64,000 bases of DNA, from positions 60,442,861 through 60,506,860 of the forward strand of contig OY970828.1 in the NCBI GenBank assembly GCA_963853835.1. Reading direction: 5' to 3'. The notes below the pieces were generated by a model, which was not told the origin of the DNA, made no database searches, and worked only from the letters and a program-made list of their open reading frames with translations. The number at the start of each line of letters is the position of its first letter. Position 1 is the first letter of the stretch. Below are positions 22,413 to 33,700 of this stretch, piece after piece. The stretch is from Calendula officinalis. Its lineage: Eukaryota; Streptophyta; Magnoliopsida; Asterales; Asteraceae. A program made the position numbers and the translations under genes.

Positions 22413-23398
22413 TATCACAAGTTAAAATAACACTAACCAATTCTACAGTAAAGGAAGAGAAAAAAACTATGGGATTGAGTTGAGCATTTTATCGAACACC
22501 TGGTGGAGACAACACTATGACAATCAGAAGAGAAAGGCATGAGAAAATCGGTAGAGAGGGAGGGACTTGTAGCAGAAGAAGGATTGACATGTGAAATGAA
22601 AAGGTTTTAAGGGCGATCGTGAATCTGGGGATCGTAACACAACTATGACGAAGGATTGAGATGTGAAACCCCAACTTTGTTCAATTTGATAATAAGTTGT
22701 ACGGTCTGTATAAAAGGTACTAAGGAATTGAGAAAAAAAACTATAGTATAAGGAATTACTTATGTGGCGAGAGAATGAGACGATGCAACATGATGTGGCA
22801 CTTATGTGGATTTAAACCTTTTGTTTATTATATATAAAGATTTCTTTTAATAATAGTTAAAATAACACTAATCAATTCTACAGTAAAGGAAGAGAAAAAA
22901 ACTATGGGATTGAGTTGAGCATTTTATCGAACACTTGGTGGACATTGTTGAAAGTTCAAATTTATGAACACATAAACTACAGTATAAGGACACACTAATT
23001 CAATTGTGCGAAGGAGACAACATACCAGACAATCAGAAGAGAAAGGCATGAGAAAATCGGTAGAGAGGGAGGGAATTATAGCAGAAGAAGGATTGGCATG
23101 TGAAATGAAAAGGGTTTAAGGGCGATCGTGAATCTGGGGATCGTAACACAACTATGACGAAGGATTGAGATGTGAAACCCCAACTTTGTTCAATTTGATA
23201 ATAAGTTGTACGGTCTGTATAAAAGATATTAAGGAATTGAGAAAAAAAACTATAGTATAAGGAATTACTTATGTGGCGACGATGCAACATGACGTGACAC
23301 TTATGTGGCTTTAAATATGACATGTGGCTTTAGGAGTTGTCATGTGGCTTTAAGAATTGACAAGTGGATTTAAACATTTTGTTTATTATATATAAAGA
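22413..23398. repeat. Tandem duplication of the Helitron 5' region
   Basis: 22413-22840 and 22855-23398 share long near-identical blocks in the same order and direction. The second copy has an insertion near 22940-23030 and an extra tail with three 'catgtggcttta' type repeats (23317-23360). Confidence 0.85.
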
Positions 23399-23429
23399 TT
23401 TTTCGTTGTAATGTTTATTAATCACACGT

Positions 23430-24150
23430 TTAGACTACTATGGTGGTGTTTGATTTCAACTTAATTGACTTAATGTAGAAATAACTTTTTTTTGAACGGT
23501 GGTGTTTGATTTCAACTTAATAGATTAAGTCCATTAAGGTTTGTTTGTTTTTTACTTAACGTAAAATGATTGACTTAATACAAAAAGTAGTGGAAGTGAG
23601 GGTCTCTCCATTAAGTCACTAGTTTTTCCATTTTTACCCTTGTCTTTCATCCATATAGAACCCACGAACCCATTACTTTTTCCATTTCATGCATTAGTTT
23701 GAGTTTTGCTTGGCATATTATATATTATTATATGTATATTTATATATAATATAATAATTATATATAAATATATATTAATTAAAATTAAAATGCGTCCATG
23801 TATATTCAAATTAATGTTTTTAGTTTTTATGAGGATTCACATTATCAATAGCTTTGTGCATAACATAATTAAATATAATTAAATTAATTATTATTATTTT
23901 CTACAAATATGTTGTAGTCTATAGTTTAGAATTTTTATTTAGTGTATTTATTTTGAGTTTATTAAACAATCATTTTTTATTAAGTATTTATTCTAGATAC
24001 AAGGTTAAAAAAGTAATTTATTGTCATTCAGTTAGTTGATTCAGAATAAAAATCAAACATTAGATTATTATTTCCAGACAGACATCATATATCCAGACAG
24101 ACACTTTATCAAAACAACACTTAATTGGGGAAAAAAACAAACATACCATA
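23430..24150. other. AT-rich region, possible decayed hAT-like element
   Basis: 'ggtggtgtttgatttcaactta' occurs twice (23441 and 23500). The far end near 24110-24145 has 'caaaacaacacttaatt..aaacaaacata', a loose inverted counterpart. No coding sequence or clear target duplication was found. Confidence 0.3.
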
Positions 24151-24346
24151 TGTCATGTTCTTAGATACGATAGCGATTTTTGGTGATTTACCTGATCTTA
24201 CTAGTGGTTGATATTTAAAACGTTAGATTTTGGTTAGTAAGTGACTAAACTTGATTGATTTATTCTATCTTATTGGTAAGACTTTTCAGATGATTTTTAT
24301 AGAGGTAATATATTTGACACCTCTCTAAGTAAACTTTTTTCATATG

Positions 24347-24690
24347 ATTAGAGACATGTGTAAACTGGACTAAGAACCGACCAAAATTGCAGAAGCGAAC
24401 CGGACCTGACCGAATCAAGGTATATCGGTTCGGTTGTCAGTTCTAATTTATCATGCTAAATTAATTCTTGGTTTCGAGAGGTTCGGTTCCGGGCAGTTCG
24501 GTCCAACACCGAGAAAAAATCGAAAAAGACGAAGAAACTTTCTCGGTTAGCGGTTCGGTTTCCGTTGGTTCTTGGTACTGTTCGGTTCGGTTCCAAGTGT
24601 CATCGGTTCGGTACTCAGTCTGGCCAAAACCATATTAGCGATTTTTGGATCGAGTCGGTTCTTAGACAGGGCACATGCCTATTAGGGAAT
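24347..24690. mobile_element. hAT-like MITE rich in CGGTTCGGTT
   Basis: The imperfect inverted ends are acatgtg..ctaagaaccgac (24353) and gtcggttcttagacagggcacatgcc (24655). The body is composed of 'ggttcggt' words in both directions, as in other plant hAT MITEs in this window. No TSD was confirmed. Confidence 0.5.
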
Positions 24691-25014
24691 GTTAAAAAAC
24701 TGTCATGATAATGGTTGGATCGGGTACATCACAATTATAAAGTTAACCATGTAAGAAGATCCGAGAATGTATATATTTTAAATATAAAAAACATAAAAAA
24801 AAAATACAGAATATTAGAGATGATATATCATGTGAGCTATTATCAAATAATATGTTTATTATTTCCTAATCACAAGTTGGTTATAACTTTTAACGTATAA
24901 ACTAAAATGTATTCACTCGTTCAATACATATTTGATATTTCAAATGGCCGGTGGGTCGGCACCAATCAATGGCCAGGAATTAGCCACCTAGGCCCCACAG
25001 TCGGCGCCAGCTTA

Positions 25015-25163
25015 AATTCTCTATAAATAAATAAACAATTAAATTATTGTTGAAATCAAGCACTATATAACCCTTTGTTGATAACAGCCTCAAATCACAA
25101 ATTTAGCAAGTCAACCATCACATTCTTTAGTTCACTGTCTCCTAGAAAAAAGGGATTCTTAAA
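25015..25163 (+). promoter_or_regulatory. Putative promoter and 5' leader of the TIP gene
   Basis: TATA-like boxes occur at ctctataaata (about 25019) and cactatataacc (about 25060). The second lies about 100 bp before the ATG, a normal leader length. The sequence around the start codon is AAAATGGT, a good plant context. Confidence 0.5.
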
Positions 25164-26652
25164 ATGGTGAAGTTGGCAATTGGTAGCATTAGTGACTCTT
25201 TGAGTGCTGGTTCCGTCAAGTCTTACTTGGCGGAGTTCATTGCCACACTTCTTTTCGTCTTTGCGGGAGTTGGGTCAGCAATTGCATATGGTAAGTTGGT
25301 TTCAGTGTTAAATAGTATGTGTTTAGATCTTGTTGCATTTTGAGTTATTTAAATTAAGTTACTTGCATCCAAAAACCCGTGTAAACGAGTCTCAATACTT
25401 TTACATCCAGCTTGGCGTATTTATATACCCACTCGGTCAGTTTGATAATAGTCGTAGTGGTTGTGGTTTGGGATCGAGTTTGGCGTATTCATATGCCCTT
25501 TCGGTTTAGTAGTTAGTACTAATATGAGCACGCATTTATATAGCCGATTGATTAATTGGTTAAATAAAAGGTCAATTTTATAGCGACATAAAAAAGATGA
25601 TAACATCTTCTTCTAAAGTGAAACGATCATGACTTGGATCTTTTATCCTATGTCATATAAATACCTCAATATCTATATTATTTTATGTTTACCACATGGT
25701 CCACATATAGCTTTCAAATAAAATACTTTTAAGGAATTTAGTATCATCATTTCCTCTTTTTTCATATCCAATTTACCCGTTGCATATCCATAGATGGGAC
25801 CTAGAATCTCTTGTAATAATATTGTAACGTTGAAATTTAACTAGAAACATTTTTTACAAAATTTGCAGGCAAGCTCACATCAGACGCGGCACTAGACCCA
25901 GCTGGACTTGTCGCAATAGCAATCGCCCATGCCCTTGCACTATTTGTTGGCGTCTCAATGGCAGCCAATATCTCAGGTGGTCACTTGAATCCAGCTGTCA
26001 CTTTCGGATTGGCTGTCGGTGGTAACATCACCATCATAACCGGCCTATTTTACTGGATTGCCCAATCATCACCATCATAACCGGCCTATTTTACTGGATT
26101 GCCCAATTGCTTGGATCCATTGTTGCATGTTTCCTCCTTCAGTTCGTTACCGGTGGCTTGGTAAGTATTTTAGTTTATTTTATGTATAAACATAAAAGAA
26201 TGATACTAATATCAAAACATTTTTGTTCAAAAATATTGTATGATTGCTTATGTGTTTGGTATTTAAAATGTTGACAGGTCGTCCCGACACACGGAGTTGC
26301 AGATGGCATGACTGGACTTCAAGGTGTTGTGATGGAAATCATCATTATTTTTGCTCTAGTATACACAGTTTACGCCACCGCAACTGATCCCAAAAAGGGA
26401 GCACTCGGAACCATTGCACCAATTGCAATTGGGTTCATTGTTGGAGCCAACATTTTGGCGGCTGGACCTTTTAGCGGTGGGTCAATGAAGCCAGCTCGAT
26501 CATTTGGACCTGCTGTGGTTAGTGGAGACTTTTCTCAAAACTGGATATACTGGGTAGGCCCATTGATCGGTGGTGGATTGGCTGGCGTCATCTATGGTGA
26601 TGTTTTCATTGGATCATACGAGACACTTCCGGCCTCTGAAGACTATGCTTAA
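25164..26652 (+). pseudogene. TIP2: Tonoplast aquaporin TIP2 (delta-TIP) type, disabled by a 41-bp duplication
   Basis: Three exons with GT..AG borders are read: 25164-25290, 25869-26160 and 26278-26652. The protein begins MVKLAIGSISDSLSAGSVKSY and continues through FVFAGVGSAIAYG, SGGHLNPAVTFGLAVGG (first NPA) and GGLVVPTHGVADG to the end SYETLPASEDYA. This is the six-helix MIP fold of delta-type tonoplast intrinsic proteins, which move water (and ammonia) across the vacuolar membrane. Selectivity-filter residues His (AIAHALALF) and Arg (PARSFG) are visible. Exon 2 carries a perfect 41-bp tandem repeat (26026-26066, 26067-26107). 41 is not a multiple of three, and the frame meets TAA at 26078-26080, truncating the protein after the third membrane segment. 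The second NPA motif in exon 3 reads KPA. The rest of exon 3 is intact, so the damage is recent, or the duplication is an assembly error. Confidence 0.88.
26026..26107 (+). repeat. 41-bp perfect tandem duplication in TIP exon 2
   Basis: Two identical copies start catcaccatcataaccggcc and end gattgcccaat. Removing one restores the usual GNITIITGLFYWIAQLLGS reading frame. Confidence 0.95.
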
Positions 26653-26894
26653 GAGCTAGCTTCTTGTTGTTTCAATATGTTATCGGTCTTGTATTCCATA
26701 ATTTTTTTACTTCTGGGTCGAGGGTGTAACATCCTCATTGTTTGAGTAACATTTCAAGAATCGTGGAAGGTAGGGTAAATTTAAACGTGTACTCTGTTTT
26801 CTTGATTTATTCCTTTGAAAAAAGAAAGTCATTTGCAATTTATTTGCTTAAACCAACACTCGAATCCAACCATTAATTGGTCAAAACCGATCAC

Positions 26895-27085
26895 TGTGCA
26901 AACTACATCTCTAAACCATTTAGAATATTAATCATCTTGCTCTTGTTGGCATGTACTTTACTTTGAAACATGACAACCAATCCCCTTTTAGTTACACCAT
27001 TTTAAAATAGAAAATGCGTAATCATTGTCATTTATCAAATTAAGTAGACTCGTTAAACTATCATTGATTGCAGTTTTTTAATTTT
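26895..27085. repeat. Dispersed repeat, copy 2
   Basis: Collinear with 17625-17855. Shared words include 'gcaaactacatctctaaacca', 'ttggcatgta', 'catgacaacca' and 'aatcattgtcatttatcaaa'. It lies directly upstream of the decayed TIP exon copy. Confidence 0.6.
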
Positions 27086-27189
27086 CAAAAATTGTCTCAA
27101 TAAGCTCCATTTTAGTTTATTAAATAGGAAATATATATCCTACATAAATTTATTGCACTGTAAAATACTATAACTATGATAATAGTTTA

Positions 27190-27690
27190 AAAACAAAGTT
27201 TGGTTCAAAATCTTGTATGATTGCTTAAATTTTTGGTATTTGAAACTTTGGCATGCCTTTCCAACACACGGATGACAATATGGCATGACTAGACTTCAAT
27301 GTGTTGCGATGGAAATCATCATCACTATTGCTCTAGCATATACAATTTAAGCTACCGCATCTGACCCTAGAAAGGGTTCAGCCGAACCGTTGCACCAGTT
27401 GCTTTTGGTTTCATTGTTGGAGCTAACACTTGGTTGTTGGACCATTTAGTGGTGGATCAATGAATCATGCTCGATCAATTGGCTTTGCTGTTGTTAGTGG
27501 TGACTTTTCTCAAAACTAGATTTTTTGGGTTGGTAGATTGATCGGTGGTGGGGTGGTTGATTCATCTACAATGATGTTTTTATTGGATTATACGAGGCAT
27601 GTCCAGCTTTCGAAAACTATGCTTGAAGGTTTATTTGTTGTTTCAATGTGTTGTCAGTCTTGTAATTCATGATTTTTTTAACTTATGGCC
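27190..27690 (+). pseudogene. Decayed tandem copy of TIP exon 3 and 3' UTR
   Basis: This matches the end of TIP intron 2, exon 3 and the 3' flank. Intron words 'tgtatgattgctta' and 'tttggtattt' are followed by ccaacacacggatg (PTHG), ggcatgactagacttcaatgtgttg, gcaccagttgc.., ggttggatcaatgaat and gactttctcaaaac-like blocks, then 'gaaaactatgcttgaaggttt' and 'ttgtttcaatgtgtt'. There are several small deletions and stops (for example after 'acaattt' near 27348 and at 'aactag' near 27517). The second NPA site reads N-H-A here, so Asn was ancestral at the position that is Lys in the upstream gene. Exons 1 and 2 are absent. Confidence 0.85.
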
Positions 27691-27949
27691 GGGTCGAGGG
27701 CCACATTCAAATTGTTTGAGGAACATCCAAGAATTATGGAATGTTGGGTAAATTTAAGATTTGAAAAATATCTTATTTACTCTTAAAACCCTCGTAATAT
27801 TAAACTTATATTCTATTTTCTTGATTTATTATTTCTTTAAAAAATTCCATGCTTGCAATTCGAAATGTGAATGAGAAGAAGTGTCAATATAATCACCTTG
27901 CAATTATTTATGTTTGTCTTTAACTTTTTGTCTGAAAAAAACAAACAGT

Positions 27950-28275
27950 TAAGAGGTGTTCAAAAAAAATTTTGTAATCCGAAAAAATATCTGAAATACG
28001 AATATCTGAAGATCTGGCTATCCGAAATTCCGTAAATTCGAATTTCAGATACAAGATCCGGACAAGATTTTCGGCTATCGATATCCGAAATATAAAAAAA
28101 TGCTCGATATATCCGAAAAATATACGAATTGTCCGAAAATATGTTTTTTTTCCGGATATCGGGCATCCATATTTGAGATATCTGAAATTTTGGATATCCA
28201 AATTTCGGTTACCGGATTCGAATAGTAAAAACCGTTATCTGAAATCCAGATATCGGTTTGAGCAACCCTAGTGAC
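27950..28275. mobile_element. hAT-like MITE with 'atccgaaat' repeats, copy 1
   Basis: It begins aggtgttcaaaa and ends gtttgagcaaccct. The body is made of 'gatatccgaaat' type words in both directions. A related copy lies at 37180-37447 at the equivalent place before the second copy of the duplicated segment. Confidence 0.5.
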
Positions 28276-28373
28276 CAACAACTTTTCCTACAATTTACAT
28301 ATCTTTTTAAATAAAAGTTAAATGTTACACCTAGGTGGCAGATAATTTTTAGCACCTTATTGCAATTTGTTTT

Positions 28374-28529
28374 AGGAAAATGCTAATGACAGCCCTAAGG
28401 GCTGTCATTAAGAAGACAAAATAACAAAAGACAACCTCCCTGAATTTTAGGAATATTACTTTTTTAATCAATGTACAAGCTTTTTATGCATGTTGGTGAC
28501 AACCCTAAGGGCTGTCATTAGCAAAACCT
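28374..28529. mobile_element. Foldback MITE with TGACAGCCCTAAGGGCTGTCA ends
   Basis: The left end (gctaatgacagccctaaggg..) and the right end (..ccctaagggctgtcattagc) are inverted copies. Each end is itself a near palindrome with 9-bp arms around TAA, so the element has a double hairpin structure. No coding sequence. Confidence 0.75.
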
Positions 28530-28619
28530 TTTTTTTTTAATTACATGGGAATTTTGTCTGATTTTTTAAGCAACCGTTAAATTGTACAACTTATCATAAA
28601 CCATCTTTAGGTTATTATG

Positions 28620-28778
28620 TTTAGAGAAATGATATTTGTGCCTACCATTTATGTTTATCTATCTCTAAACTTGACATGCGTAATCCACTAATTCGCTTTC
28701 ATCATATTATAACACTTGTCAACATCAAATGAGTAGACATATGAGTAGACACAAATAAGAGGTACCAATACCATTCCT
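28620..28778. mobile_element. Short TIR MITE related to 15515-15677
   Basis: The ends are agagaaatgatatttgtg and the complement of ggtaccaataccattcct. It is similar in size and ends to the MITE at 15515. Confidence 0.5.
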
Positions 28779-28797
28779 ATTTATTTATTTTTTTGTA

Positions 28798-30665
28798 TAT
28801 TCGTGTGAGCCATTTTCAGGTTAGTTTTCGAGTGGGCTGTTCTTTTTCTTTTAGCTGGGTTGGGGATGGTTGGGCTTTATTTCCTTGCTTTATTTGTATT
28901 TGTTTTTTCGTCGTGTCATGATTTAATTAGATGAGTTTTAAAGTTTAATATGCCGAAACGGGCGAAACCGACATATGCCGAAAACGCGTTAAGTTGACAG
29001 ACCTTTGTGTTAATTTTGACCTCTTCCCGTGTTATATTTCCCCGACCGACATTCTCAAAACATGTATATATAGAATCCCATTCACCCAATTCAACCACCC
29101 TTGACTCCTGATGGCTGGCTTTCTTTATACGCAACTTTCTATAGGGTTCCTCTGGTATCAATTCTATTTTACAATTTTGATTTTTAGTCAGTTCGTAGAA
29201 GTAGCGATTCGATAGTTCTCATATCCAAATTGTTATGTGATTTTCGATTCTAGAATCTATTTGTGACGGTGTCCGTCGATGCCTTCGATTTGGAGGCTTA
29301 ATCGATCGATGATTTGGATCTTAAAATTGCGTGATAGGCCAGATCTACATTATTAACGCTTTTTAGGTTCTTAGATCTACATCCTTTCAGGCTCTTCTAC
29401 TCGTGATTTGGACATACGATTTCTAGATTGGTCTTCTCTTTCGTTCTGTTTATGTGAGTAATTGAGTATCGATTTGCAAGCTATTTCTCACGGCCGGTTG
29501 GGTTATTGATTCATTAGTGCGATAAATTCATAATTTGTGTTATTAGTTACGGATTTTGTGATAATCTGCTCTGGATTCTTCTTGACGTGTCTTGGTAGGG
29601 GGCAAATTAAGTTTTGATGGAGATGTTATTTGATATAGCAGAGCTCACCTGTCATCATAAATTGCTATTTTGGCCACCTCCTATTTAATTTGTTTCTGGC
29701 ATCAAAATCAAGAGCCATGAGATCATCTCTAGTGTGCTTCTAGGGTTCGGTTGGTTGTTAACATATGGCTGGATATTGGACCCAATGGTTATTACATATT
29801 TTCATTGACATTTTTATCTGTTTTAGGATGGCTTTGGGATTCGATTATTGGTAATTGTCATTAATTATTGTAGGTTTGCTCATTGTGCTTTGATGATCAT
29901 GTATGAGGTTCGTGGTTTTTTTTTCTCGAGGTTCAATATTGGGCTAAAAGGCAACTTGGTCAGTCACAGTCGTTTCTGTTGCCAGTTTCTATAGGCTGCT
30001 GATGGTTTCTTATATTAGTATAGATTCTACTGATTTTCTCATACATGTGTGGGGAAGCTTTTTCTGAGTGATGATTGTCTTTGAATATTGTCTATGGTAC
30101 CATTTTAACCACTACATTGATGCTTTTCTTTTATCTTCTTACACTTGTGTGGCTAGACGATGAGGTTGGAAATTGGTTAATAAAACCATATGGTATTGAA
30201 GGCGTTATATGTTTGATGGAAAAGACAACCTACTATTGTGAATGGTTTAAGAACATAGCAGGCTGACTGGTTTGATGTAGATTCACTTGTGTAGGTTTTG
30301 GGCACTCGAATGATATTGCTCGACTCCAGATAATTTGCTGTATCCTTGCAGTTCTTTAGGTCAGTCTTTTTTCTTAAGTTGCACATGAGTAACTTTTGAT
30401 AATTTCATTCTCATTCTCTATGTTGTTTGATCACATTTCATATGTTTATGGCATTTGGCCGTCTTCAGCTTAATGATACATTGTGTTGATTATTGTACTC
30501 ATGTTTTGCAGAAAGAACAACAGATGGCTTGACCTTGCGGTTTCACGAGTATCATGCAGTGTTCTCAAACCTTCTCTGTTTTATTGATCCTTTTCAGTTA
30601 TTTCTTTAGGTCAGTCTTTAATTCTTACAATTATTTCTTTTTAGCATTATCAATTTCCCATGCAT
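28798..30665 (+). repeat. Duplicated non-coding segment, copy 1 (promoter-, leader- and intron-like)
   Basis: This segment and 37640-39960 share an ordered series of blocks in the same direction: 'tttcgagtgggctgttcttt', 'cgaaaacgcgttaagttgac', a TATA box tatatatag (29066), 'tacgcaactttc', 'ggccagatctacat', 'gtgagtaatt', 'ggcaaattaagttttgat', 'atcatctctagtgtgcttct', 'gagtgatgattgtctttgaa', 'tgtttgatggaaaagacaac' and 'acaattatttctttttagca'. It looks like a promoter plus a leader with a long intron, but no conserved reading frame spans the copies. A structured or regulatory RNA, or the 5' part of a split gene, is possible. Both copies are diverged. Confidence 0.7.
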
Positions 30666-30776
30666 CCCATGATTTTTTATGATCCTAGTCATCTGTTCTA
30701 TTGATCCTTTTCAACTTGGGGATTGCTTATGAAAATTAAATATAGAGTCATCCCATCTTTTATATTGATTAAATTA

Positions 30777-33700
30777 GAGATGGTATTTACTTGATTTAAT
30801 CAAGTCGACCCGAGATGATATTTACTTGATATAATCAAGCCGACCCGAGATGGTATTTACTTGATATAATCAAGTCGACCCGAGATGATATTTACTTGAT
30901 TTAATCAAGTCGACCCGAGATGGTATTTACTTGATTTAATCAAGTCGACCCGAGATGGTATTTACTTGACATAATCAAGTCAACCCGAGATGGTATTTAC
31001 TTGATATAATCAAGTCGACCCGAGACGGTATTTACTTGATTTAATCAAGTCGACCCGAGATGGTATTTACTTGATTTAATCAAGTCGACCCGAGATGGTA
31101 TTTACTTGATTTAATCAAGTCGACCCGAGATGGTACTTACTTGATATAATCAAGTCGACCCGAGATGGTACTTACTTGATATAATCAAGTCGACCCGAGA
31201 TGATACTTACTTGATTTAATCAAGTCGACCCGAGATGGTATTTACTTGATTTAATCAAGTCGACCGAGATGGTATTTACTTGATATAATTAAGTCGACCC
31301 GAGATGGTATTTACTTGATTTAATCAAGTCGACCCGAGATGATATTTACTTGATTTAATCAAGTCGACCCGAGATGGTATTTACTTGATTTAATCAAGTC
31401 GACCCGAGATGGTATTTACTTGATATAATCAAGTCGACCCGAGATGGTATTTACTTGATTTAATCAAGTCGACCCGAGATGGTATTTACTTGATTTAATC
31501 AAGTCGACCCGAGATGGTATTTACTTGATTTAATCAAGTCGACCCGAGATGGTATTTACTTTATTTAATCAAGTCGACCCGAGATGGTATTTACTTGATA
31601 TAATCAAGTCGACCCGAGATGGTATTTACTTGATTTAATCAAGTCGACCCGAGATGATATTTACTTGATTTAATCAAGTCAACCCGAGATGGTATTTACT
31701 TGATTTAATAAAGTCGACCCGAGATGGTATTTACTTTATTTAATCAAGTCGACCCGAGATGGTATTTACTTGATATAATCAAGTCGACCCGAGATGGTAT
31801 TTACTTGATTTAATCAAGTCGACCCGAGATGATATTTACTTGATTTAATCAAGTCGACCCGAGATGGTATTTACTTGATATAATCAAGTTGACCCGAGAT
31901 GGTATTTACTTGATTGATATAATCAAGTCGACCCGAGATGGTATTTACTTGATTTAATCAAGTCAACCCGAGATGGTATTTACTTGATTTAATCAAGTCG
32001 ACCCGAGATGGTATTTACTTGATTTAATCAAGTCGACCCGAGATGGTATTTACTTGATATAATCAAGTCGACCCGAGATGGTATTTACTTGATATAATCA
32101 AGCCGACCCGAGATGGTACTTACTTGATTTAATCAAGTCGACCCGAGATGGTATTTACTTGATTTAATCAAGTCGACCCGAGATGGTAATTACTTGATAT
32201 AATCAAGTCGACCCGAGATGATATTTACTTGATTTAATCAAGTCGACCCGAGATGATATTTACTTGATTTAATCAAGTCGACCCGAGATGGTATTTACTT
32301 GATTTAATCAATTCGACCCGAGATGGTATTTACTTGATATAATCAAGTCGACCCGAGATGGTATTTACTTGATATAATCAAGTCGACCCGAGATGGTATT
32401 TACTTGATTTAATCAAGTCGACCCGAGATGGTATTTACTTGATTTAATCAAGTCGACCCGAGATGGTATTTACTTGATTTAATCAAGTCGACCCGAGATG
32501 GTATTTACTTGATTTAATCAAGTCGACCCGAGATGCTATTTACTTGATATAATCAAGCCGACCCGAGATGGTATTTACTTGATATAATCAAGTCGACCCG
32601 AGATGGTTTTTACTTGATTTAATCAAGTCGACCCGAGATGGTATTTACTTGACATAATCAAATCGACCCGAGATGGTATTTACTTGACATAATCAAATCA
32701 ACCCGAGATGGTATTTACTTAAGATAATCAAGTCGACCCGAGATGGTATTTACTTGATTTAATCAAGTCGACCTGAGATGGTATTTACTTGATATAATCA
32801 AGTCGACCCGAGATGGTATTTACTTGATTTAATCAAGTCGACCCGAGTAGGTATTTACTAGATTTAATCAAGTCGACCCGAGATGGTACTTACTTGATAT
32901 AATCAAGTCGACCCGAGATGATACTTACTTGATATAATCAAGTCGACCCGAGATGGTACTTACTTGATATAATCAAGTCGACCCGAGATGGTACTTACTT
33001 GATTTAATCAAGTCGACCCGAGATGGTAATTACTTGATTTAATCAAGTCGACCCGATATGGTAATTACTTGATTTAATCAAGTCGACCCGAGATGGTATT
33101 TACTTGATATAATCAAGTCGACCCGAGATGATATTTACTTGATATAATCAAGTCGACCCGAGATGGTATTTACTTGATTTAATCAAGTCGACCCGAGATG
33201 GTATTTACTTGATTTAATCAAGTCGACCCGAGATGATATTTACTTGATTTAATCAAGTCGACCCGAGATGGTATTTACTTGATTTAATCAAGCCGACCCG
33301 AGATGGTATTTACTTTATTTAATCAAGCCGACCCGAGATGGTATTTACTTTATTTAATCAAGCCGACCCGAGATGGTATTTACTTGATATAATCAAGCCG
33401 ACCCGTGATGGTATTTACTTGATATAATCAAGCCGACCCGAGATGGTATTTACTTGATTTAATCAAGCCGACCCGAGATGGTATTTGCTTGATTTAATCA
33501 AGTCGACCCGAGATGGTATTTGCTTGATTTAATCAAGTCGACCCGAGATGGTATTTACTTGATATAATCAAGCCGACCCGAGATGGTATTTACTTGATTT
33601 AATCAAGCCGACCCGAGATGGTATTTACTTGATATAATCAAGCCGACCCGAGATGGTATTTACTTGATATAATCAAGCCGACCCGAGATGGTATTTACTT

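Larger units (their letters stand above)
19746..23398 (-). mobile_element. Helitron, minus strand, with two 5' termini
   Basis: The 3' end (minus) is the hairpin CCCGTGATgaATCACGGG followed by CTAG at 19746-19749. Two copies of the family 5' end, TCTTTATATATAATAAAC, are present, at 22840 and at 23398. The 558 bp between them repeats most of the sequence just inside the first 5' end: the 'cagtaaaggaagag' and 'gggcgatcgtgaatctgggg' blocks occur at 22446/22880 and 22611/23121. The element is therefore either 3.1 kb with an extra 5' piece, or 3.65 kb with a partial internal duplication. It carries one captured exon (21476-21638). Confidence 0.75.

Noticed and set aside
26308..26652. Independent gene starting at an internal ATG in TIP exon 3
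   Set aside because: It is simply exon 3 of the aquaporin, with an upstream AG acceptor and matching phase to exon 2.
29112..29216. Short ORF MAGFLYTQLS.. in duplicated segment copy 1
   Set aside because: The ATG is absent from copy 2 and the frame is not conserved.
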